Part shown: piece after piece, positions 1-5,291 of the stretch
Numbering within the stretch: the first letter of the stretch is position 1
How the letters are laid out: every line of letters starts with the position of its first letter
Source: Woeseiaceae bacterium
Lineage (GTDB): Bacteria; Pseudomonadota; Gammaproteobacteria; Steroidobacterales; Woeseiaceae
Assembly (NCBI GenBank): GCA_013138675.1
Contig: WTCH01000302.1
Coordinates: 1 to 5,461 of the forward strand
DNA length: 5,461 nt
Direction: 5' to 3'
Translations under genes and position numbers: made by a program
Notes under the pieces: generated by a model
Told to the model about the DNA's origin: nothing
Seen by the model: only the letters and a program-made list of their open reading frames with translations
Databases searched by the model: none

Positions 1-2
1 CG

Positions 3-242
3 CGAGTAGGCGGCGTGCCCATTGTGCCCGTATCCTGCGCGGCCGACCGTGCCTGGTATCTCGATCGCTGGGACCGTTTCATGATCCCGAAACCCTTCAG
101 TCGCGTCGTCATTGGCATTGGCGAGCCCTATGAGATCCCGCGTGAAACACGACTGGATGACATTGAGCCGCACAGGCTGAACGTTCAGCAACGAGTCATG
201 TCTCTCATGCAAGAATGCGAGGACAAGCTTAAGGCCGACTGA
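3..242 (+). CDS. Lysophospholipid acyltransferase-like protein, DUF374 family (C-terminal part)
   Basis: Only the last 79 codons are in the window; the reading frame is open to the left edge, so the gene starts outside. The visible part carries the tail typical of DUF374/LPLAT-like acyltransferases: a VPIVPVSCAADRAW strand, then the hallmark WDRFMIPKPFSRV stretch and a GEPYEIPR motif, ending in a charged helix. Family members are thought to be membrane-associated acyltransferases that move acyl chains onto lipid or lipid-A-like acceptors; the exact substrate is not known from this fragment, and the catalytic HX4D motif lies upstream and cannot be checked. GTG at position 15 is internal and not a start, because the conserved strand runs through it. 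The next gene follows after 10 bp on the same strand, so the two are probably co-transcribed. Family assignment is firm, function is inferred. Confidence 0.85.
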   Translation, partial: RVGGVPIVPVSCAADRAWYLDRWDRFMIPKPFSRVVIGIGEPYEIPRETRLDDIEPHRLNVQQRVMSLMQECEDKLKAD

Positions 243-252
243 GGGCTGGTTG

Positions 253-966
253 TTGAACCGATATTTGAGAATGTTGCCGTTGCTGGCGCTGTACGCGGTG
301 CCCCTGCAGGCGGAGTCCTTGCTGACGCCTCACAAAGCCACTTACAAGGTCAAGATCAGCGTTCTCGGTGGCCAGTTGGATACGGAGCTGCGACAAACAG
401 CGACGGGATACTCTGCAACCCACATCATTGAGCCAACGGGCATGTCGCGTATGTTCGCACGAGGCAGCATCGTGGAGACCTCCCATTTCGATTCAGCATC
501 CGATGGAGTCCGGCCGCGCGAGTATGTGTCCAGGGACACCCTGTCTCGGGAGAAAGAGAATGCGACGATCCATTTTGACTGGGACAACGGTGAAGCGCGC
601 GGTACGGTCAATGGTGGTGAGGTCGTGTCCGTCATCGATGGCCTCGCGCACGATCGGGTCTCGATTCAATACGAGCTCATGCATGACCTCGTCAGCGGCG
701 ATTCCAGCGCCAAATACACCATGTTCGATATCGATCGTTTGCGGCCGGTCAATGTCCAGATCATCGGCGAGAAGATTGTGAAGGTCCCTGCTGGAGAATT
801 CCAGGTTGTCGGGGTGCAGCACCAGGCTGAGGGTTCAAAGCGCGTCACGACGCTTTGGTGCGCTGAGCAACTGGGCTACCTGCCCGTCGTTATCGAGCAG
901 CACCGCAACGGCAAGCTGCAAGTCAGGGCAAAGTTGGAAATTTACACGCCAACATCCGGGCAGTGA
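253..966 (+). CDS. Secreted/periplasmic DUF3108 domain protein
   Basis: A 237-residue protein of the DUF3108 family, which has no settled function but is commonly an exported envelope protein of Proteobacteria. Residues 1-20 look like a Sec signal peptide: basic start MNRYLR, hydrophobic MLPLLALYAV, and a likely cleavage after PLQA. The mature part shows the family pattern: YKVKISVLGG near the N-terminus, RPREY near 88, HFDW at 107-110, a GLAHDRVS segment near 130-137, VPAGEF at 178-183 and LWCAEQLGYLPVVIE at 201-215. TTG at 253 was chosen because GAGGG at 241-245 sits 7 nt upstream and the basic n-region is kept; TTG at 250 or ATG at 271 are alternatives, the latter losing both arginines. 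It follows the acyltransferase gene closely and ends only 3 bp from the convergent HAAS gene. Confidence 0.85.
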   Translation: MNRYLRMLPLLALYAVPLQAESLLTPHKATYKVKISVLGGQLDTELRQTATGYSATHIIEPTGMSRMFARGSIVETSHFDSASDGVRPREYVSRDTLSREKENATIHFDWDNGEARGTVNGGEVVSVIDGLAHDRVSIQYELMHDLVSGDSSAKYTMFDIDRLRPVNVQIIGEKIVKVPAGEFQVVGVQHQAEGSKRVTTLWCAEQLGYLPVVIEQHRNGKLQVRAKLEIYTPTSGQ

Positions 967-969
967 TTG

Positions 970-1395
970 TCAGGTCAGCGTTATTGCCATCTGCAGCATC
1001 AGGAACATGGCAGCCGTGACCACCCCACTCAGGAACAGGCACACAGCCCATCTGGCGATATAATTTGCGTGCGCGGCGCCGATGAATACCGGAGCAGCAG
1101 GCAAAAGCATTACAAAGGTGAGCGGATAGACGACAGCCGCTACTCGCGGAAAACGAAAAGCCCAGCTACGCAGCCCAGGCTGTGCACGAACGGCTTGCGC
1201 AATGTCTTCAAGCTCACCAAGCATCGCCATTGCACCGGAGCGTGCCGACCTGTTATCGAGACCTTCTGACAATGCCTGTTCGACGAGGTCTTCATAGTGA
1301 TCGTTGAGTTCGTCGACGGTGCGACGCACATGTCGTGGGGCAACGCCGGAGCGCAGCAGCTCACTTTGTAAGCGCGAAAGATCGAGCTCATGCAT
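970..1395 (-). CDS. HAAS-type (HTH-associated alpha-helical signalling) small membrane protein
   Basis: A 141-residue protein with a cytoplasmic helical N-terminal domain and two predicted membrane helices. Residues 1-75 follow the HAAS/permease-prefix pattern: VDELNDHYEDLVEQALSEG at 27-45, then an alanine-rich helix and MLGELEDIAQAV at 58-69. Membrane segments lie at about 85-107 and 113-139, and the chain ends right after the second helix, so no permease or enzyme domain is attached. Proteins with this domain are typically encoded next to PadR regulators and are proposed to modulate them from the membrane. Here the gene overlaps padR by 8 nt and has its own strong ribosome binding site, so both are surely made from one mRNA. 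Its role as a modulator of the neighbouring PadR is inference. The C-terminus lies 3 bp from the convergent DUF3108 gene. Confidence 0.8.
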   Translation of the reverse strand: MHELDLSRLQSELLRSGVAPRHVRRTVDELNDHYEDLVEQALSEGLDNRSARSGAMAMLGELEDIAQAVRAQPGLRSWAFRFPRVAAVVYPLTFVMLLPAAPVFIGAAHANYIARWAVCLFLSGVVTAAMFLMLQMAITLT

Positions 1396-1726
1396 GGCTT
1401 GGAACCTCCAGAGCGTTGGCTATACCTCCCTGGATACGACGCCAGTCATCCTGCAGTTTTCCCAGCCGTTGCCGCCCTTTTCCAGTCAGTGAGTAATACA
1501 CCCGCGTACGGCCAGAAACTGCCATCCGCTTCGATTTGAGAGAACCACTGCGTTCCAGTGAGTGCAATACGGGATAGATGACGCCCTCGCCCAATGAAAT
1601 AGCCTCGCCCGTAGCCGCCCGAATCGAGCGTACGAGTTCATAGCCATACATTTCGCTTTGGTCGAGCAGGCGGAGCAATAGAAGCTCTGGTACGCCGCTC
1701 ATGAAGGGAGGATTGCTTTGCGTCAT
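1388..1726 (-). CDS. PadR-family transcriptional regulator
   Basis: A 112-residue PadR-type winged-helix repressor of the short class with a single C-terminal dimerisation helix. The fold can be read in order: helix 1 GVPELLLLRLL (11-21), the hallmark MYGYELVRSI (26-35), recognition region LGEGVIYPVLHSLERSG (45-61), the wing SGRTRVYYSLTGKGRQRL (71-88), and a C-terminal helix from about 89 to 106. PadR proteins bind DNA as dimers and usually repress their own gene and a neighbour. The ATG at 1726 is supported by AAGGG 7 nt upstream. The promoter upstream contains an inverted-repeat site in its spacer, with more copies toward the divergent TonB-like gene, so autorepression and control of that gene are likely. 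The ligand is unknown. The stop codon overlaps the start of the HAAS gene. Confidence 0.92.
   Translation of the reverse strand: MTQSNPPFMSGVPELLLLRLLDQSEMYGYELVRSIRAATGEAISLGEGVIYPVLHSLERSGSLKSKRMAVSGRTRVYYSLTGKGRQRLGKLQDDWRRIQGGIANALEVPSHA
1404..1409 (-). promoter_or_regulatory. Strong ribosome binding site for the HAAS gene, inside padR
   Basis: On the minus strand GGAGGT lies 8 nt before the ATG at 1395, inside the last codons of padR. It is a near-perfect Shine-Dalgarno sequence and fixes the HAAS start. It suggests the membrane protein is translated efficiently and not only by coupling from padR. Confidence 0.75.
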
Positions 1727-1756
1727 GTGTGTGCCCTTCTGCTATTTAGCTTTCCG

Positions 1757-1785
1757 ACGATACCTCGAACAACAAGGTATGTCAA
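1757..1785 (-). promoter_or_regulatory. Sigma70-type promoter of padR-HAAS operon
   Basis: Read on the minus strand, a perfect TTGACA -35 box (1780-1785) is followed by exactly 17 bp and TATCGT (1757-1762), a 4/6 match to the -10 consensus. It lies about 30-60 bp upstream of the padR start. The spacer is almost completely filled by the left operator (1760-1780), as expected for autorepression by promoter occlusion. It is a prediction from sequence only. Confidence 0.6.
1760..1780. promoter_or_regulatory. Predicted PadR operator, padR-proximal site
   Basis: A 21-bp site with inverted arms ATACCT (1760-1765) and AGGTAT (1775-1780) around a 9-bp spacer. Its reverse complement matches the site at 1817-1837 at 20 of 21 positions, the single difference being next to one arm. 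It fills the spacer of the padR promoter. The binding protein is inferred to be the adjacent PadR from position and symmetry. Confidence 0.65.
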
Positions 1786-1801
1786 CGGTTACTTTGTAGT
1801 T

Positions 1802-1824
1802 CTAGGTATGTACACTATACCTAG
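1802..1824. promoter_or_regulatory. Central palindrome, predicted additional PadR site
   Basis: Perfect 8-bp arms CTAGGTAT (1802-1809) and ATACCTAG (1817-1824) flank a 7-bp spacer. The half-sites are the same hexamer as in the 21-bp operators but face the other way (AGGTAT first). The right arm is shared with the operator at 1817-1837, so both may not be filled at once. It could be a second-affinity site, or simply the consequence of the half-site layout. Confidence 0.5.
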
Positions 1825-1837
1825 TTGTTCGAGGTAT
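1817..1837. promoter_or_regulatory. Predicted PadR operator, TonB-proximal site
   Basis: A 21-bp site with arms ATACCT (1817-1822) and AGGTAT (1832-1837) around a 9-bp spacer, an inverted near-copy (20/21) of the site at 1760-1780. It lies 35 bp before the ATG of the TonB-like gene, where it would overlap the rightward promoter. Possible -10 hexamers are TATACC (1816-1821) or TATTAA (1835-1840), both inside or touching the site; neither has a convincing -35, so the exact rightward promoter is not resolved. Confidence 0.65.
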
Positions 1838-1872
1838 TAAACGGTCGCGGGAATCAACAAGAGGACGCAAAC

Positions 1873-2469
1873 ATGTTTGCCAACTTCGCCACCGCAATCA
1901 CATCCAGCACAGCAGTCACCCTGGCCCTGCTGTACGTCATGAACCTGCTTATCGGAATTCAGCCTCAGGTCCTCGCCGAGCCCAGGGACCGTATGGACCT
2001 TGTTTGGATCCATGCTCCTGACCCCGAAGAACCGCCCGACACAATTAAGAACAAGCTCGATAGAAAGACGTTTGAGCCTACGGTACCGCCGACCACGGAG
2101 GTACCCAGCAACCAAGAATCAACGATCGGCTTCAGACTGCCTCGGTCCGGACCACCGCCCATCAGAAATTACACCGGACCCGAATCACTGGTACAGGACG
2201 GACCATTGGTGGCCCTCGTACGTCCTCATCCCGCCTATCCAGCGCGTGCGCTGCAATCTGGCCTGGAAGGCTGGGTAGTCGTTCGGTTTGACGTTCTCGC
2301 GAACGGAACCGTAGCGAACATCCAGGTCGTCGAGTCCAGCAATCCCATGTTTGAAAACTCTGCACGCAGGGCCGCGACACGATTCCGCTTCAAAGCGCGT
2401 GTCATTGAAGGGGTCGCGCAGGTTACGACAGGAGTCGAAAACATCTTCAGGTATCGCATGGAGGACTGA
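1873..2469 (+). CDS. TonB-like protein (energy transducer TonB family C-terminal domain)
   Basis: A 198-residue protein with TonB architecture. One N-terminal membrane anchor (about 10-30, LALLYVMNLLIGI at its core) is followed by a short proline/acid-rich periplasmic linker (about 35-100) and a C-terminal TonB domain from about 112. The domain shows AYPARALQSGLEGWVVVRFDV (from 121, two adjacent blocks), NGTVANIQVVESS (144-156) and the FRFKARVIEGV segment where many relatives have a proline before the arginine. TonB proteins span the periplasm and pass ExbBD energy to outer-membrane receptors. No ExbB, ExbD or receptor gene is in the window, and the anchor lacks the histidine important in classical TonB, so energy coupling is uncertain. 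ATG at 1873 has GAGGA (1861-1865) 7 nt upstream; the TTG at 1825 falls inside an operator and is rejected. It is divergent from padR and probably repressed by it. Confidence 0.85.
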   Translation: MFANFATAITSSTAVTLALLYVMNLLIGIQPQVLAEPRDRMDLVWIHAPDPEEPPDTIKNKLDRKTFEPTVPPTTEVPSNQESTIGFRLPRSGPPPIRNYTGPESLVQDGPLVALVRPHPAYPARALQSGLEGWVVVRFDVLANGTVANIQVVESSNPMFENSARRAATRFRFKARVIEGVAQVTTGVENIFRYRMED

Positions 2470-2557
2470 ATCGCTTGCCCGGGCGGCGGTCGTTGGAACG
2501 CCTTTCCTTCCCGCCGGGCCGCCTGATTGGCCGTCGCCCGTTTTAACCGTCACGTAG

Positions 2558-3136
2558 TTAGACGCGATCGAATACCTGCCGCACATCCAGTTTTGACTTT
2601 TTGTTGTCAACGATCCGGATCGTGCGAATCATCACGTCCTTGCCGTCAAGCCGGTAGGTCTCGATCAGCATTGCACCCTCCTTGTCACGTGTTTCAATCA
2701 CGTAGGCGCCATTTTCCCATCCAGAGACACGATCGGCGTAAACGGGCCCAACATTGGCCATCCGTTGCTCCCCGAAGCGGTACTCTTCGACGATAGCCCG
2801 GTCGAAACTCACAAACAGTCCGTGCTCGACCTGGGTGATCTTGAGCGCTTCACCTGATTCAAGAAACACATGCACCTGCGTGTCATCTTTTTTCTTGCGG
2901 GATGATGTTTTCCTGGATGACTTCGGAATCAGGCCCTCATCGGCACCAGCGGCTTCGCGTTGGATGTCGTTGATCGCCTTGTTCGTCCCCTGGCTGTCGT
3001 CGCGAAGTTGCCACCGCCCGGAGAGGTCTACTCCGGCCGGAACCGTGCCGCTTTTGGCGGGTAGTGGATCCCTGCCTGCGCACGACGACAATAAGAGTGC
3101 CACAACGACAAGCGCAACCAGTCTCGCTAGATTCAC
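2558..3136 (-). CDS. Uncharacterised lipoprotein
   Basis: A 192-residue protein not recognised beyond being a lipoprotein. The N-terminus is a type II signal peptide: short basic start, hydrophobic VALVVVALLL and lipobox LSSC with the lipidated cysteine at 19; alanine at +2 points to the outer membrane. The mature chain begins with a flexible linker, then VDLSGRWQLRDD (36-47), a strand reminiscent of lipocalin-like folds. A lysine/serine-rich, highly charged loop (about 71-85) precedes a beta-rich second half with QVHVFLESG, ITQVEHGLFVSF and alternating strands to the end. The start is GTG at 3136, overlapping the pirin stop as GTGA, with AGAAGG 7 nt upstream inside pirin. The last gene of a three-gene operon, it ends convergently 88 bp from the TonB-like gene. 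A small-ligand-binding or envelope-stress role is possible but unsupported. Confidence 0.8.
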   Translation of the reverse strand: MNLARLVALVVVALLLSSCAGRDPLPAKSGTVPAGVDLSGRWQLRDDSQGTNKAINDIQREAAGADEGLIPKSSRKTSSRKKKDDTQVHVFLESGEALKITQVEHGLFVSFDRAIVEEYRFGEQRMANVGPVYADRVSGWENGAYVIETRDKEGAMLIETYRLDGKDVMIRTIRIVDNKKSKLDVRQVFDRV

Positions 3137-4017
3137 GTCTTCACCTTCTCCGGCAAGGGGATGAAATCGGGTTCACCCGGCACGTCATCAAACTTCCCCT
3201 GCTTCCAGTCACGTTTCGCTTGCTCGAGGCGTTCTCTCGAACTGCTCACAAAATTCCACCAAACAATACGCTCTCCTTCGAGCGTGTCACCGCCACAGAT
3301 CATGAAGTGTGCACCACCTGGCGCGCTGACGGATGCAGACGCCCCGTTCTTCAGCACGGCCAGCACCCCGTCCGAAACAGCCTGGCCATCCAACTCGATG
3401 TTACCGGAGACGACGTAAACACCGAGCTCCTCAGCCTCTGGCAGAGTAATTCTAGCGCCTGGTTCAAGTTTAATCTCCACGTACAGGGTCTCGCTGGCTG
3501 CTTTCACAGGAGATGTTTTGCCGTACGCGATACCGATGACGACCGTAATCTTCGCACCCTCCTGTTCCAGAACAGGAATGCCATCTGCCGGGTAGTGTTC
3601 GAACCTCGGCTCAGTTTCCTCGTGTTCAATTGGCAGTGCGACCCAGGTCTGTAGCCCATGGAGTTTCTGCCCGCTCGCAAGTAACTCCGGAGACACTTTT
3701 TCGGAATGCACGATCCCCTTGCCTGCCGTCATCCAGTTGATCTCGCCCGGACGAATCGCCTGCACGTAGCCGAGACTGTCCCGATGCAATATCTCACCCT
3801 CGAACAGAAACGTGATGGTGGCGAGGCCAATATGCGGATGCGAGCGTACGTTCACACCGGTGCCGGGCGGAAACTCAGCAGGCCCCATGTGATCGAAAAA
3901 GATGAACGGTCCGACACGCTGCCGACGCTTGTCTGGCAACGCACGACGCACCGTGAATTCACCCAGGTCCTTTTCCGCGGGCTCAATCAGCAGCTCAATA
4001 ACGCCGGTGTCTTCCAT
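3133..4017 (-). CDS. Pirin family protein
   Basis: A 294-residue bicupin of the pirin family. The N-terminal cupin has the signature GPFIFFDHMGPAEFPP (36-51) and RSHPHIGLATITFLFEGE (58-75), then NWMTAGKGIVHSE (94-106). The expected metal ligands are all present: His60, His62, His104 and Glu106. A second cupin (about 175-257) ends in the conserved GERIVWWNFVSSS segment. Bacterial pirins bind iron or other metals; some have quercetin 2,3-dioxygenase activity and others act as redox-sensitive regulators, so the true substrate here is open. ATG at 4017 is chosen because AGGAG lies 5 nt upstream; a longer TTG start at 4035 would overlap the upstream gene and remove that spacing. The gene follows the glycosylase by 11 bp and overlaps the lipoprotein gene by 4 bp. 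Confidence 0.93.
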   Translation of the reverse strand: MEDTGVIELLIEPAEKDLGEFTVRRALPDKRRQRVGPFIFFDHMGPAEFPPGTGVNVRSHPHIGLATITFLFEGEILHRDSLGYVQAIRPGEINWMTAGKGIVHSEKVSPELLASGQKLHGLQTWVALPIEHEETEPRFEHYPADGIPVLEQEGAKITVVIGIAYGKTSPVKAASETLYVEIKLEPGARITLPEAEELGVYVVSGNIELDGQAVSDGVLAVLKNGASASVSAPGGAHFMICGGDTLEGERIVWWNFVSSSRERLEQAKRDWKQGKFDDVPGEPDFIPLPEKVKT

Positions 4018-4022
4018 CACTA

Positions 4023-4027
4023 CTCCT
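4023..4027 (-). promoter_or_regulatory. Ribosome binding site that fixes the pirin start
   Basis: On the minus strand AGGAG lies immediately after the glycosylase stop codon and 5 nt before ATG 4017. It supports the shorter pirin start and reinitiation after the upstream gene. Confidence 0.65.
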
Positions 4028-4028
4028 G

Positions 4029-5228
4029 TCAACAAACGGCCTTGGCGAGACGTTTCGAAAAGCGATGCCTTCGCTCGACCTTGATTGTATCCAGACCGAG
4101 CCAGTCTTTCAGCGCATGCAATTCTGTCGCCAGGGATTCGCAGCAGTTGTCGATATCGACACTGCCCTCCTCGTGAGCATTCAGGACGAGTAGTTGCTTC
4201 GCCTGCCGATCTGCCTTGAGGTCCACCCTGCCGACGATTCTATCGCCAACCCGAAAAGGCAGTACATAGTAACCCCAACGTCGCTTGTCGGCTGGAACGT
4301 AAATTTCAATGCGATAATGAAAATCGAACAGCCGCTCGGCGCGTTGCCGAAACCAGACGACCGGGTCAAACGGCGACAACAGTGAGACGCCCGCTATCGA
4401 TCTTGGCAGGCGCGCGACACACGACAGGTAGGCCGGTTCACGCCACCCTTCGACACTGATGAGTGACAATTCGCCCTCTTCGACCAGGTTTTGTACGAGC
4501 GGCGCCACAACCCGCGACGACATACGATAGTAGTCGGCAAGATCGGGCAGGGTTGCCACGCCGAGACCTCGGGCCGCGAGCTTCAATAATTCTGTTTGCG
4601 CATCGCTGACCGACAGACTCCTCTCAAGATGCTCCCTTGGCAAGATTCGCTCCGGAAGATCGTAGACACGCTGAAAATTCGGCAACCGGTCCCTGACCGC
4701 CAGGTCGCCGCGTGCGAAATGGTATTCGAGCGCCCTTCTCGGCATTGAACGATGCCAGTCACCGGGTTTACGTCTCGGCCCGGGCGCGGGCGGTAAATCA
4801 TTCGCGGTCAATGCACCGTCGCTCTGCACCTGTTTCAGCACGGCATCGAGGTAGACCTTGCGGCCGCGCAAAGCACGCAACGGATTGTTCTTGTGAATCT
4901 CGTACGATTGCCGGCGATACTCAAGCAATGGCCAGCTGCTCGCAGGCACGATTGACGCCTCGTGGGCCCATTGTTCCGTGTACTCGCGCTTGTCGTAGAC
5001 GAATCGTTCGAGTCGTTTGCGATCGTAGGCACCGAGCCGGGACCAAAGCACAAGGAATTGCGCCGGCATCAGCACGTTTACGTAGTCGAGTTGCAACAAA
5101 CCCAGTGAATCGATCGTGCGCCGAAAATGACGCACATCAGGTCGGCCGGCTGGTCGCTCCCGGTCGAATCCCTGCGCCGCAAGCGCAATGCGCCGCGCCT
5201 CGGGCAACGACAGACTCACACGTCGCAC
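4029..5228 (-). CDS. ycaQ: YcaQ/AlkZ-like DNA glycosylase (winged-helix, HTH_42 family)
   Basis: A 399-residue protein of the YcaQ/AlkZ-like family, close to the usual length of about 400. Three winged-helix subdomains and a C-terminal beta domain are expected. Family landmarks seen: LGLLQLDYVNVL (42-53) containing the QxD catalytic motif (Gln46, Asp48) typical of the YcaQ branch; YTEQWAHEASIVP (83-95); LLSPFDPVVWFRQRAERLFDF (283-303, two adjacent blocks); and RRWGYYVLPFRVGDRIVGRVDLKADR (316-341 overall). E. coli YcaQ removes alkylated bases and unhooks nitrogen-mustard-type interstrand crosslinks, whereas AlkZ carries QxQ. The start is GTG at 5228 with GAGGA just upstream at a short spacing; GTG at 5219 is an alternative giving 396 residues. 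It is the first gene of the leftward operon with pirin and a lipoprotein. Symbol by family resemblance only. Confidence 0.88.
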   Translation of the reverse strand: MRRVSLSLPEARRIALAAQGFDRERPAGRPDVRHFRRTIDSLGLLQLDYVNVLMPAQFLVLWSRLGAYDRKRLERFVYDKREYTEQWAHEASIVPASSWPLLEYRRQSYEIHKNNPLRALRGRKVYLDAVLKQVQSDGALTANDLPPAPGPRRKPGDWHRSMPRRALEYHFARGDLAVRDRLPNFQRVYDLPERILPREHLERSLSVSDAQTELLKLAARGLGVATLPDLADYYRMSSRVVAPLVQNLVEEGELSLISVEGWREPAYLSCVARLPRSIAGVSLLSPFDPVVWFRQRAERLFDFHYRIEIYVPADKRRWGYYVLPFRVGDRIVGRVDLKADRQAKQLLVLNAHEEGSVDIDNCCESLATELHALKDWLGLDTIKVERRHRFSKRLAKAVC

Positions 5229-5291
5229 TATTCCTCGGGCCCTCTTATTCGTTAGTATCCGGACGTCATCGCATCATACGGACCCAGCGTT

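Noticed and set aside
967..1269. 100-codon plus-strand open frame after the DUF3108 gene
   Set aside because: It is antisense to the HAAS gene, whose two membrane helices and domain pattern are convincing; the plus-strand translation is not.
1825..1872. Upstream TTG start extending the TonB-like protein by 16 residues
   Set aside because: The extension lies inside the predicted operator, has no suitable ribosome binding site and adds hydrophilic residues before the membrane anchor. ATG 1873 has a well-spaced GAGGA.
2477..2523. GC-rich inverted repeats between the convergent TonB-like and lipoprotein genes, possible terminator
   Set aside because: GCCCGG/CCGGGC arms can pair with a bulge, but the loop is 24 nt and no T-run follows on either strand; a smaller hairpin near 2488-2502 has only about five pairs. 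Not strong enough to annotate.
3064..3654. Long plus-strand open frame opposite pirin and the lipoprotein gene
   Set aside because: Its translation has no recognisable domain and it is antisense to the clearly conserved pirin; it is a shadow frame of GC-rich coding sequence.
4018..4035. Longer pirin start at TTG 4035
   Set aside because: It would overlap the glycosylase gene and places the AGGAG inside the coding sequence; pirin homology begins after ATG 4017.
3706..4176. Plus-strand open frame opposite the start of pirin and the end of the glycosylase gene
   Set aside because: It crosses two real genes on the other strand and shows no domain or ribosome binding site.
5229..5291. Divergent promoters between the glycosylase and DUF2147-like genes
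   Set aside because: A GATACT hexamer on the minus strand (5254-5259) could be a -10 box, but no matching -35 was found, and nothing convincing exists for the plus strand.
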